A DNA stretch of 64,000 nt from Rachycentron canadum (taxonomy: Eukaryota; Chordata; Actinopteri; Carangiformes; Rachycentridae), in assembly GCA_038496675.1 (NCBI GenBank), contig CM076651.1, positions 10,297,352 to 10,361,351 of the forward strand. The letters are read 5' to 3'. The notes beneath the pieces are model-generated. The model saw only the letters and a list, made by a program, of their open reading frames with translations, did not search any database and was not told where the DNA came from. Below, piece by piece: positions 14,301 to 26,500 of the stretch (its first letter is position 1; every line of letters begins with the position of its first letter). A program made the position numbers and the translations under genes.

Positions 14301-17300
14301 TCATTACTGCCCAACAAAGACAGCTCTCATTCTCTAATCACTGCTCTAATCACGGGAGGGGGGGCATGCATACAGGAAGACACTGATTGTTTTTTTTTTT
14401 TTTTTTTTTGCTCTGAGAACTTAATAGTTGCTTTTGTCCCCACAGTTTGTTGAAGTGGAAGGACAGATCACCTCCATAGTGGATCTGTATCCGTCTCTCC
14501 TCAGGAAGGGTTACCGGCGAGAGATCTTTATAGCTGTGATGTGTTTCATGAGCTATCTCCTGGGACTCGCCATGGTAACAAAAGTAAGTTCACCAACAGT
14601 CTCATTTGTCAAGCCTCTGTGCTCTTACTTCTGCAGCTCATCCTGTTTAGAAAAGGAAAAGAGACTCTGTGTATTCGGATCGACAGCAGAGATAACGCCA
14701 CAGACTTTCCACTTGCCTCTCGGCTGCTGCATTGTTACAACCAAATATGGCTTCCTACCACATTCAGCACTCACATCCTGTGTGTCTGAATGGAACAAGC
14801 TGGAATGCTGTTTTCCACTTAGCAGTTAACGGTGCTTCAATGACGTCTTAGCACCTGTTCAACTCTGCCTCTATTGGTGGAGTGCCAGCATTCTTGTGTA
14901 CTGCTTTCAACGCCCCCACTCTACTTTAATGCCCCCTTCTAGCTCTATGACTCTCTTTCTTTCCACACACACACCAGAGAGATAATTAATTCAGTTTTCT
15001 GTCTTTTCTTTTTCCAGGGTGGCATGTATGTGTTTCAACTCTTTGACTACTATGCAGCCAGTGGTGTGTGCCTTTTGTGGGTTGCATTCTTTGAATGCAT
15101 TGCTGTAGCCTGGGTTTATGGTAAGTGGAAACAAGTCAGTGTGATAGGTTTCTGTAGTGTCGTTTTTCAAAGTAATAGAGTTGGGGGGAAAAGCACAAAT
15201 GATCTCTATGGTGGTAAACAAAGGTGTCCTTGTGGTCTTTTCCACATCAGTACTAAATTACTTTAACTGCATACAGGGTTGTGGTGAGGTGGTTGGGGCC
15301 GTTTACTGGATTGTGATTGGCTTGTCCTGGTTTCCTACCACCATTTTTCACCCTACAGTTATTAATGAAGGAAGAATATTCAGCCTAATGAGAGAAAGCT
15401 AATTGGAATGAAATCTTCCAATAATAAGTCATTAGGTTAGTTAACATGTTACTATTTGCATGAATTGATGCTTTTATGTGGTGACAGTAGCACCTCTTCA
15501 CAGTCGCCTTGCCAAAGCTTGTGCCCTAAACAAAGTGGTTCTCAGTCTGGGAGTTGAGACCCCTCAAGAGGTTTTAAGATAAATATAAGTATCTTGAAAA
15601 AATATTTCTCTCAATCAACTTCTCACTGTGAGAGATGGGCCACAAGTATACAAGATTTGAGACTTTACAACAGTTTGGGATATTTTACAAAATAGATTCA
15701 TGTATTTTCGTTGGTCTCTGCTCTTCTCACCAGATTGAAATGATGGTATATCAGTTGTAGGTTAACTTTGTTTCCAGGACACTGGAATGATAACTAGTAA
15801 TGTTATTTTTATTTCTTTTACTTTAAATGTTGGTTATATTTTATTTAACGTGAAAGAAAAGACTAACCAAAATAAGATATTTCTTGAGACTTGTCTTATT
15901 TCTAGTGAAATAAAGGCTGTAAAAATGATATGAGATTAGAAAGCCACTCTGGTTGAAGTGCTCACTGCCCGTAGACATTTGCAACTTATGACAAAGTGAA
16001 AAGGGTCACAGAATCAGCAGACCAAGCTCAGCTGCTAGCTAGTTTAAATTAGTTTATTTTTAGTTTATTAATAAGCATTAAATGAGGCACGGGTAGCCTA
16101 GCAGATTAATTTTCATCTGTAGTCCCTGATCAGATGTTAAAAGACAGTAAAAACTGAATAAAATAACATATTGATAACATGTATATAGGAGCATAAAAAC
16201 AGCATCAGGCACATGCAAAGTACAAAAAAAACACGACCCACTAAACAGTGCAATACAATGAATAGAACCACAAATAATGACCCAGAAAGGCAGTTTTAAC
16301 TGACAAAGCCAACACTGTTTGTAGTATAGAGCATATGTTATGTGACCCAGTGGAAATATTTGCTGCAGTTTATGGCAGACACCACTGATAAAGTCAGGTC
16401 AAGTTTATTTATATAGAACTACTTAGTCACAAGGCAATCAAAAGTACTTTAAAGGTCTCATAAACCTGCTAATTTCCAGTGTTAGATGTAAAGGTCATTT
16501 TTACAACAATGGCAAGGAATAGAAGAAACTGAAACTGATAATAACTTATCCTACAGTAAACATAACGCTCATGTAATTCTTTATTCTCTTTGCGTTGGGT
16601 AGGCGTTGATAATTTCTATGACGGAGTTGAGGATATGATTGGCTACAGACCAAACGCATGGATGAAATGGAGCTGGACCATAATCACTCCTGTCCTCTGC
16701 ATGGTGAGAGATCAGAGATACTTTCACTATAGACATGTGACAAATGTTGATAGTTGAACTTTCAAGGTCACAGGGAGGCGTACAACTTGTACTAAAAGCA
16801 GCTCATGTTTGTTTCCCTAGGGGTGCTTTGTCTTCTCCCTGGTGAAATACAAGCCCTTGACCTATAACAAGGTGTATGAGTACCCTGACTGGGCCATCGG
16901 TCTGGGCTGGTGTTTGGCTCTGGCCTCCATGATCTGCATCCCAATGGTGATGGTCATCAAGATCTTACAGTCTGAGGGACCCCTGATTGAGGTGAGCTGA
17001 CACAACCCTTCAGGACTTTTAAAGGAATAGTTTGGCATTTTGGGAAATATGCTTAGGATATTTGTTTCCTTGCTGAGAGTTAGGTAAGACGAGTCACACC
17101 ATTCTCATTTACTACATTTATTTACTGATAGCTGTGCAATGATTTGCCCCTCTGGGATAATAAAGATCACCTTGAGCCTTAAACCTCATGTCTGTTTGCT
17201 CAATATAAAACTAGAGCCCGAAGATCTTTACCTTAGCATCCCTTGAAACAGGGAGAAACACCGAGCCTGGCTCTGTTCAGACATAAAATAAATCACCTAC

Positions 17301-17842
17301 TATTACCTTTAAAGTTCACTATAAGGAGTGACTATAATTTGCTTCATAGCATAGAGACGTGTGAACTATGACTTTCCTCATCAAGAAATAAGTGTTACCC
17401 AACTGCTTCAAGTCGTTATGATAAATTAGGATAATCTGCTAACACAGGAGCTAGAGCCTGGCTATCTGTTTCCCCCTGCTTCCAGTTTTAATGCTAAAAT
17501 AAATGCTGTTGGCTACAGATATGATATATTGAAATATGTTACTCAGTTTCAAATGATAAATTCTTCTGTTATGTAACATGTTCACAAAAACAGATGTTGG
17601 GTTCTGATGTCTGCCACTTCAGATTTGCTAACTGCTTCATAAATTACCGATGAACATTAGCCTAATCTCTGATCTCCTTCCCTCAGAGGATCAAAGCAGT
17701 GGCAGCCCCGGCGAAGTCAGGCGTGAGCTCTCGCCCAAAAGAGTACAACTTGAAGGGCAGTGAGCTGACACAGCCCCTGGACCCAAATGGGAACAATGGC
17801 TTGATCAAGCCCACTCACACCATTGTAGAAACAATGATGTGA
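6632..17842 (+). CDS. slc6a6: Sodium- and chloride-dependent taurine transporter (TauT, SLC6A6)
   Basis: It imports taurine and beta-alanine across the plasma membrane, driven by Na+ and Cl-, for osmotic balance. Coding exons: 6632-6860, 6946-7080, 9022-9256, 9893-10025, 10711-10845, 11218-11321, 11475-11599, 13201-13313, 14446-14583, 15018-15120, 16603-16703, 16821-16991, 17687-17842. All phases join, giving 625 residues (the human protein is 620). The N-terminus (KEKLQCLKDFHKD...) is TauT-specific. TM1 carries the SLC6 signature GFVGLGNVWRFPYL, near residues 56-69. The long second extracellular loop has the conserved cysteine pair C162/C171 and three N-glycosylation sequons (N179, N187, N190). 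TM6 reads FFSYAICLGAMTSLGSYN, and the protein ends in ETMM. Twelve membrane segments are expected for the family. No frameshift or stop interrupts it. The paralogue (a or b) is undecided. Confidence 0.97.
7081..9021 (+). other. slc6a6 intron with a CA microsatellite
   Basis: This intron lies between the coding exons ending at 7080 and starting at 9022. Apart from the dinucleotide tract near 8280, no coding or RNA feature was found. Confidence 0.6.
8277..8352. repeat. (CA)n microsatellite in slc6a6 intron
   Basis: About 38 nearly uninterrupted CA units, with one CATA interruption near the 3' end. The open frames across it are repeat artefacts. Confidence 0.95.
12550..13080. repeat. Probable retrotransposon-derived repeat in slc6a6 intron
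   Basis: The sequence around 12560-12760 (GTGCAC..., AATAAAG..., TGTACAG... blocks, with 'attattattgcacacaggtagaa' at its left end) resembles the 3' region of non-LTR retrotransposon families common in fish genomes. The recognition is from memory and diverged. Borders are approximate, and no reverse transcriptase frame survives. Confidence 0.4.
13314..14445 (+). other. slc6a6 intron, unremarkable
   Basis: This intron lies between the exons ending at 13313 and starting at 14446. It holds a short (GGTG)n patch near 13918-13934 and a T-run at 14391-14409 close to the acceptor. Nothing else was found. Confidence 0.6.
15121..16602 (+). other. slc6a6 intron with repeat fragments
   Basis: Around 15530-15560 is a 'gtggttctcagtctggg...gagacccctcaag' segment, similar to a widespread vertebrate interspersed repeat end. 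The other recognised fragment is near 16394-16455. No exon lies between 15120 and 16603. Confidence 0.5.
16394..16455. repeat. Teleost interspersed repeat fragment
   Basis: The block beginning 'tcaagtttatttatatag' and ending in 'aaggcaatcaaaagtactttaaa' is a diverged copy of a short element found in very many copies in fish genomes. Recognised from memory; borders are approximate. Confidence 0.55.
17020..17530. repeat. Diverged teleost MITE-like repeat (copy A)
   Basis: The left end, 'aaaggaatagtttggcattt' then 'gggaaatatg', matches the inverted ends seen at 24183 and 25175. Internal 'gagcctggctctgttcag' and 'gagcctggctatctgtttcc' blocks are typical of the family. The right end is too decayed to place. 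Confidence 0.6.
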
Positions 17843-20633
17843 GCGCTCTCTGTGAGAGGAATAAGATTGATGTGCTTTTTGTGTTATTATCATATTTGCT
17901 AACTTTGATAATGGTAGGTTTACATTGTCCAATATATTCACATTAGAGATATTCTGGTTCGATTTCTATGAAGAGAGTTATATATTATTGTTGTAATTTT
18001 TTTCTCTTGTAATTTTTTTTTTATTTTTTACTATATCAATATTGTTGATGTTACAATTGTCGTTGCTGTAGTTGGCACTGATCTCAGTTTAGGCAGTATT
18101 TTGAGATAGAACATGTTCAATGTTTACTACCTTTCTGTTGATTCCTGGAGAGATGAGGAATTGTCTTTTTTTTTTTTGGTGTAATAGAAGAAAAGATGAA
18201 ATTTCACTTCTCAAATTTTAAACACTTAATTAACCATACAAAAGGTAGAAAACATCTAAATACCCTCAACTGATTACAGCAGTCTCAATGCCCAAGATAA
18301 CTGCTAATCTATTGCTGTTATTGTTTATCCCACAGTGAAATTGAATGTACCTCCGCTAGCCGCGGAAGTCAGCCACCCAAATCTCTCAGAGAACATATAC
18401 ATAACATGTTAAGTAGCAAAACACATTGTATAAAGTTAATTTAGCTTGACATCCTTTAAGTTACAAGCTCAACAAGGCCTTGGCCAAATACGGTGAGAAA
18501 TGCATCCATAAGAAGAAACAACTGAGACAGAAACAGTAAAGAAGAAAAGAGGAAAAGAAGGAAGGAGAAATGGGAAGTGGCATTTTTAGAGTATTTGTAC
18601 ACTGCCTGTGTGACTACCATAGTCAGTCCCAGTGCATTTATTGAAACCTCTCTTTGCACTTTATATGTTGTTTCACCTTTATTGTAGTATTTGTTATTAT
18701 TGTTGCAGGGTATTGCATTTACATTTGCAACACATTTCAGGAGGAAATATTTTTAGCTTCTAACTTTTTGATATTGTAAACTTTGATATACAGTATCTAG
18801 TTGTCTCCATGCTAAGACAGTGAGGAGTAGAAATCTGACATTAAATATTCTGATTCATAATAGTAGTAGGACCTGTGAGAACATTACTAAAAGTAAAAAT
18901 ATGACTTTTTTTCTACACACCCTGACAGCTCTCTCCATCATGCTCATTTCAGTAGCAAAACTACCACTGGATTATAGTTTCTAATGTTCACTTTAGACAT
19001 TTGTATGTAGAATTTGAATTGTTTGTAAATCACATATGCCTTTTTGTAACAATTTTATACTGTACATCATATGAACAGCATCACTGATTAATTATTTTAC
19101 TGAAAACTCAGTCATTTCTTTTCTAAATATTGATTAGATTGTGAGCCTGGATTACATTTTTCAGTGTGCAATATTCATTGAAGCAATGGCATTCTCAGCT
19201 CATTCAAATGCATCAACAAATTCAAACAACACGTACAGTTAAATCAATGGAAAGTCAGAAGGTTTCGTTATCCTGAAGCATGTGCAGGAGTCACCACGGT
19301 ACTGTGCTGCTTTGTCCATAAAAATCATGTGCTACTTGGAAACTCAAGTGTACCAAAGTATTTTTGTCTCACAGTTGTCCCCATTGAGATGCACATTGCA
19401 TCATTCTATAGAGATTATAAATAAACATCTTTTTCTTTGGATTTATTTGTGTTAATAATTCTTGTCCTCTGTAAAATAACATTTACACATAATCATGCTA
19501 GTAATCATTCAAGTAATGCTTTCCAATACTATTGTTCTTCCATTAAGTTGAATTTTATTATGCCTGTTTAATTAAGGTGTTAACTACATATTTTAGCACC
19601 GAGGAAGTATCACTGCACATGCATTATTCTGACATTTGTAACCCTTTTTTGTGAAGCATCTTTTTTGTGTGTTCTTCAGTGACACAGTGGGAAATATTAT
19701 CACATCCCCATGTTCATCAGTAATGACCAAGTTTAATCATTTATATTCATTATGAATAAAGGCGTAATCTTTTTTCTCCCATCACAATAAACACAGACTG
19801 AAATATAATGTTGCATGCAGTCAGCTTGTACAATTTGTTTTTTCTAACTTTGGAAATAATGACGCATAGACCGATGGTTCTAACAATGTGTTTGATGCCC
19901 GACCCTTCTTGATATTAACAAGTGAGGAATGCGTTATCCAGAATTTGAAAACAATGGTGTCTTGGTACGAGTCAGGTCATATGGGAGTAACAACAGGAGT
20001 GAAGTAAGCCCACACTCAAAATCAGGAACATAAAAATGTATGTAAAACTGAGACAGTTCAGTTTGCTCCCTGGGGACCTGAGCGATTTGATTGTACTTTT
20101 TAACTTGGTAAAATTTATTTCACATTGAACTCAGAAGACTGTTTTCACTTATTTGAGCCTACAAATCTTGAGGTTTAGGATCTGAACCCATTTGGTCCGG
20201 TTGAAAATTTCCATTTCAGTTTTAAGAGATTTTCACAAACCCCCTTTCATTACCTTACTGTGCCCCTGTAGTTTTGATTACATATTTAGTTGTTTTTTGG
20301 CTTTCTCCCACTGTACTTCCATTTAAGAATCAGTTGAAACCATTAAGTACCTGATTAATACCACAGAATTATCCTGAAAATTGTGGGCCACATTAAGTAT
20401 CACAAAAAGAGTTTATTCTAATCATTATAGTCATGCCTGCATATTCAAAGCACTGTTGCAAAATGGAGACTGAATTCCAGTGCACTAACATTGTATCTGT
20501 CTTTACAGATGTCCAGCTCAGTCATTCCTGCAGTGCCTGTGCGTGGCTCTTAATTTTCAAAAAGACAGTTAACTACACATGCCTGCTAATGCATGTACAG
20601 CTACTTCAATAAAATTGTTTGCCCACTAATCAA
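17843..20633 (+). other. slc6a6: Probable 3' UTR of slc6a6
   Basis: This AT-rich stretch follows the TGA at 17840-17842. AATAAA poly(A) signals occur at 19420-19425, 19755-19760, 19786-19791 and 20608-20613. The last is followed by a T/GT-rich stretch. Long TauT 3' UTRs are usual. Which signals are used is inference. Confidence 0.5.
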
Positions 20634-21614
20634 AGAGTGTTTCCACTTCCAGCCTACATCAATATTGTCTGTTTAGAGTAGGCACCATTTGCACAAATCA
20701 CAATACATCTTAATTCCACCCTTGAAATAGCTGTCTATATTTATTTGAACATCCTCCATTCAAAGCCACTGATGAATTCCTGACTCCCACCTCTCACTGC
20801 TCATTGACACTTGTCCTAAATTTTTCAGGGTGCCTGTCTCACCATCAATCTAACGCCTCCCAGCAGGTGGGAACTGCATTGACATCTTACTTACAAAGAT
20901 GGGACTGGCTTATTTGGGCATGTATCTGGTGTCCCACTGTCCTTCCTATGTCCTTGAAACACTGAACCCCTAAAACTAATTTATGTCACCTGCTTTATCA
21001 ACGTCAGGGCAGGAGGATACAAGAGCTCCATATGTGTCATTGAAGTGAGACAACACATTACCTCGTGCAGATGCACTTTGATGCTCACTTGCTTAATGTA
21101 GTTTTCTCAGACTATTTAGTAAAAACAAATGATCAATTATGTTTATATTTAAAATTATGACTAATGCAAATGTGTGTTAAGATTTTATTTTGATGTAAAG
21201 ACAAATAATTTCATGACATCAGTAGTTTTCTCCAAGTTGGAGATATGGTCAAGGCTAATATGAACGGATCTTCCCACTTGACTGCTTCAAATTGAGGTTC
21301 AAACAATGGCATTTAGCATTTTCCATCTTAGTTTAGTATGTTAACATGCTAACAGTAACACAAAACACTGAGTTTCTGATCCACTTTACTTAAAGTATCT
21401 CATATGCACAAATTAAAATGTTCAGTTGATCAAAACACCTCCAAGCCATTAGAATTTCCCAACAATCCGTGGGCTTTATCATTTGGAGATAAAAAAAAAA
21501 AAAAGTAAATAAAATTTCATCCATCTTTGCATGACCTACCAAGTGTTGACACACCTGGAGTCAGTGTGTATAATCTCTGTGGGGAGAGCCAAATTAAACA
21601 ACACACAGACAGTC
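20634..21614. other. Spacer between convergent slc6a6 and grip2
   Basis: About 1 kb between the last slc6a6 poly(A) signal and the opposing grip2 poly(A) signal. There is an A-run at 21490-21503. No gene was found on either strand. Confidence 0.5.
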
Positions 21615-23580
21615 AAATCATCTATGGTTTCATAATTTTATTCTCATAAAAAGAAATACATTTCTTAGTTAATAAATTAAATAACAAAAATAAAAGAATA
21701 TCCAATAAATCTTTCAAGTCCCTTTGAACTGATTTGACATAATCTGGGAAGATGTGGAAATCAACATTCAGCATCACATCCTACATGAAGATACTACGCT
21801 GCATGTGCATGTAAATAAAAATAAAGCACTGCATACCATTATACATTATACGGTAAAATAAGGTACAATACAGCAAATTAATATAAAACCTTAAAAATAG
21901 GCCTCAGTATACAACATGACACTTAATAAAAGACATGAGTCAGAAATGTGACTGAAAAAAGTTACCGGCCCAAGGATGAATCAGTCTCTAAGGCTGCTCT
22001 GAATAAGACAGTGCAACTATCTCACAGCATGTTCACATTGACCAAGACATGAAACAAATGTTTCTTATTTTCAGAGAGGCAGCTTGTTAAACGGCCAGAT
22101 TTGTTACACAAATGCTTTATAAAAACACAATTCCATGATAAAAAAGGGAACACTCTCACTCACAAAGATCCAGTTGGAGCAAACGGACATTTCTCAAGAA
22201 TTTTTTTAGCAACAAAGAGGAGCTACTTGCTGAGCCACTCGCATGCTGAACATGCTTATAGATACTGGTAGGAGAAATATCTACTACAGAAAGAAAGACA
22301 GTGGTGATCAATCCAGTCAGATGTAGAGTGAACTCATCACTGAAAAATTGAAAGGCCTTTCCTCCTCTGTTTGGGTAAAGGATGTGATTTAACAAAGCAT
22401 CAGTGATAGACCAATGAATAAACCGACCAATAGATCGTTTAGGTGCAATTCCACATACAGAGACTCACGGTGAATGTGAAAGGTAATTAAGTGAAAGGGA
22501 GAATTGAACTCTTAGATTATAATAGAGAAATACGGGTTATGTGCAAATGCAAAGAAACGTGAAAAATGTGAAACTGAAAACAACATCCTTGTAAACATGT
22601 TTGAATCATCAGGACTGTGACAAGAAAGAAAAGGGAAAAAAAGCATCCAAAATGCAACATTATCTTTCAAGAGCAGAGTTTCTCTGGAATCACTTAGAAA
22701 CAATTTATCCCTCAAGGGACACCCACTTAAAAACAGAAGGGTAGAGTGTCTTCACAAGCATTTGTGGTATTCAGATATAAGGGGCTTTAAAATATAGTTA
22801 ATGATACTTGGCGAGTAGAGAGCATTCTGTCTATTTGGAGGCTCTGTCCCTTCTCTAGGGCAGGCAGTGTGGAGGAGAGACTGGGAATGAGGGCAGTAAG
22901 CCAAGATGGGGCTGAAATAACTCATCCACTTACACCCTATGTGTCAGTGTGTGTGTTTCATAAGCATATAAAGCACTGCATGTGAGTCTTTTGTGTATAT
23001 CATAAATGAGAAAAATCTACTTCATACAACAGGATTGATGTTCTTTCAATGAGAACATGAATCCCATTAAAGCAAAAGATTGTAAATTTATGCAGTGCAT
23101 GTGTGCAGTGTTGGTCTCTCTCCAGAGTGGAGACGTGTGTGTTGACATCCTGGCTCTGTCAGAAGCTATGACTCCCCTGTTATATAACTCTACATGTGGC
23201 TTTGCCTCTGGAAAGGGAAGGGATGTGATGGGGGTGGGGTGGGGATCTGCCCTGAAGCCAGAGCCTCCTCTGAACTGCATCATGTAAACACAGTGACCAA
23301 AACAGGCAAGAGTGAGCACATGCACTTGTAACTTTGTGAGTGAGAGATGCTTTCAGGCAGTGGAGAGTGGCTGTTTGTGTTTGTCCATGTGAGAGGATGC
23401 TCTACGTGCTGAACATGAGTGTGAAGGTCTCTCCGAGAGGTACAATGTGACAAACTTAACTGTGCGTGACGTGCATGTGTGTGTGTGTATGTGTGTGTGA
23501 GAGAGAGAGAGAGAGCGAGAGAGAGAGAGAGATAGGTCCCTGCGCTACAGTGTTTAAAAAGCTAGTGCCTGTCTTTGTGG
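21615..23580 (-). other. grip2: Probable 3' UTR of grip2
   Basis: This follows the grip2 stop codon at 23581-23583 on the minus strand. A poly(A) signal (AATAAA on the minus strand) is at 21637-21642. It contains a mixed (TG)n/(GA)n tract at about 23476-23532 close to the stop codon. The extent is inferred from the signal. Confidence 0.5.
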
Positions 23581-26500
23581 TCACAGGGCGATGCTGTTGG
23601 TCCTGTGTTCGGGAAAGCAAAAAAGAGAGTTTGAGGGGTCGTCACAGTTGTCGGGCATCCCGGTGTCTGCTGCTGCCAGTGGATTCCTGCTAATGACCAA
23701 GTCCAGGCTGTCCCCAGCCTCCATAATTAGGGGCACAGTCAGACAACAGTCCAAGTCCCTGGTCCTCACTCGGTTCACCTGAAAGATTTGAATCAATCAA
23801 AACCATCATTCAACATGCTATTACATTCACATTATAATAGTTCGTTATTATGCTATTGGCAAGAATAAAAATTTTTTTTAAGCAGAAAGAACAACAGAGC
23901 AATGAATGTGCTATATTATTTATCTGATGGCAAACAATTGAATAATCTCACAATGCTTCCTTATGATGATAGCACAGAAGCCATACACTCGCCGTTTCTC
24001 AGGCTCTAGTCTTTTATTACTTACAGAGACAGGCTACCTATTTTTCATATTTTCAGTCTTTATGCTAAAATAACCTAACCTTGCCCTGCTTCCTGCTTCA
24101 TACTGAACAGACAGACACTACAGTGATTTTGAAGCAAGAAAGCAAATAAAACTATTTCCCAAAATGTTAAACTGGTCCTTTAAATATGAGATTTATAACC
24201 AAAAGCAGTACCTGAAGAATGCGGTCAAAAGGCTTTAAACCTGCAAGGTCAGCTGGGCCATCTGGGCGTATCATGTTGACATAAACCCCTTTCTCCAGGA
24301 GCCCATCAGATACACTGAAACCAAAGTCATGGCTCTCAAGGTCTTTCCTTATTGTCACCTGCAAACACAGGATACCTCAAATTTACACAAAGATTGCACA
24401 GCACTGCACATTATCATGAGTATCTAGAGGCACAGATTTTAGACATTGAGACCACTGAAACTTACTAAGAATGTAAATCAATAGCATCTCATTAGATCCT
24501 GCTCCCTCCTAAATGCCTGCAACTTTCGAACTCTGCAGCTGTAATTTCTAAACAGGCTATACATTAAAAGTCTTCATCACACGGTGGGAGAGGCCGACAA
24601 AGCTCCCTCCAATGTCTCGAAGGATGTTACACAACTATTTTCACAGGTTCAGCAGTACGCACCATGACCACTGAGCAGATTTTGATGTGTAAAATAGTAT
24701 ATCAATAAAAATGATACAGATCCATTTATATTACAACAGAACACAGAGGGCTGAAACACCATGATGTAAACAACACTAAAAATTATGTTTTTAGTGTATT
24801 AAGTGTACTTGAACAAAACAATTTCACATTTGGGGAAATATGTTTGCAGACTTTCTTGCCCTGTACATCAAATACAAAGATATAGCCATGATATGGTTAG
24901 CTTAGCATAAAAGAGTGAAAACAGCTCGGCTCCATCCAAAGGAAACAATTCAACTACTGGTAACTCTAAGGTTCAATAACAAGGTATAGCTTGTTGTTCT
25001 TGTGTGCTGTGACATCCTACAGCAGATTTTGCTACACTGGACAGAGCCCGTTTCCTTTATGCTAAGCTAAGCTAGCTGTCTACAGCTTCACAAACATGCA
25101 GATATGATCATGGTATCAATCTTTTACGTTACGTTTTTGCAAGAAAGTGGAATGTTGAACTATTCCTTTAATCTAGTGGTCAGATGAAAACACTGGAGGT
25201 GGACATAAAGTAAAATAAGGTGCACCACTACCAATTGTACTGTACTTTGTACTGTATTTCCTTTCAACAAACAGGTGTCTTTTATTATCCACCTCATATA
25301 TCCACAACCACATGACCTGTATTATTTGTTTCACTTTGCATTTGGAGCCTCACCAGGAAACAACTTTGATGACATTCATGAGTCAAATCAAGCTCAGGTG
25401 ACTTTCCATGATATCATAAGATGTGTCAACTGAAAATATTTTTAATTTCCACACCGTAGGACTGTGATCTGCTCTGTTATTACTGACCCAGTGTCACCCC
25501 AGACAGTCAAACACAGCGTGATAAGATGCCTGGATAACACCTAACAGTACACTGACACAGACTGGGTTCACAGCATGTGCACCTGCTCAGGTAATATTTT
25601 ATAATGAGTGTTGTTGTGTTTTTGTCATACACACAGTACAAGTCCTGACTGGCCAGGTATCCACTGGGTCCCTTTATAAAGGTACTGACAGGTGCAGGGA
25701 GTTGAGTGGAGGAAGCACGCAGGTATAAACCTGGGCAAGTTGCCTCATGACACTATTATTTGTACCTTGTTCACAAAGATGAGAGTGCATCTGACTGGTC
25801 GGTCAATAATAATATAGACGATTCAGTAATGCTTTGGATACTGTAATCTTGCAAATTACAGTAGAATATATAATAAAGAAATCTAAGGTACCTATAAAAT
25901 AAACATTATATTGTAAAACATATTGTCCTAGGATCACACCATGGACAGATACACTTATATTCTTATATTCTCTAGTTTTGAGATTCAATCAATCTGATGA
26001 TCATCTGAAATTAACTACTTTTGTTGTGGTATGCATTACGAAGTAAATACAGATACAAACAGTGTATGGATTCATTGAATTTAGCTCAACTGATTATATT
26101 CATGTTGATAGTGGATTTTATTTTTAATGTTCTAGCAGTGTTTTTTTTTTTCCTCTGGGCTGCTTGTAATTATGGCTTAGGTTATCGTGAGTGGAATGTG
26201 GCAAAAACCTGTCGGTCCTGTCTTTATCCTGTAATTTCCTGAATTATTTCCTACATATGAATTTTTGTTTTTAAAAATCATTCTGATAAGAAATGTTTAA
26301 AGCCACTCCCTAACTACCTTGTGCAGTGCCAAAGTTGTGGGGGACAAAATATCGCAGGGATCCTCTTTGCCCCTGGCTGATACCTCTCTGGCTCCGGTTG
26401 ACATATTCAGGTTGCTTTTGTTCTCAGACTCGGCATGGTTTCCCTCCCTCTTAATGGGACTAATTTCAGACTGAAACATCAAGTCTTCATTGGTCTTGGT

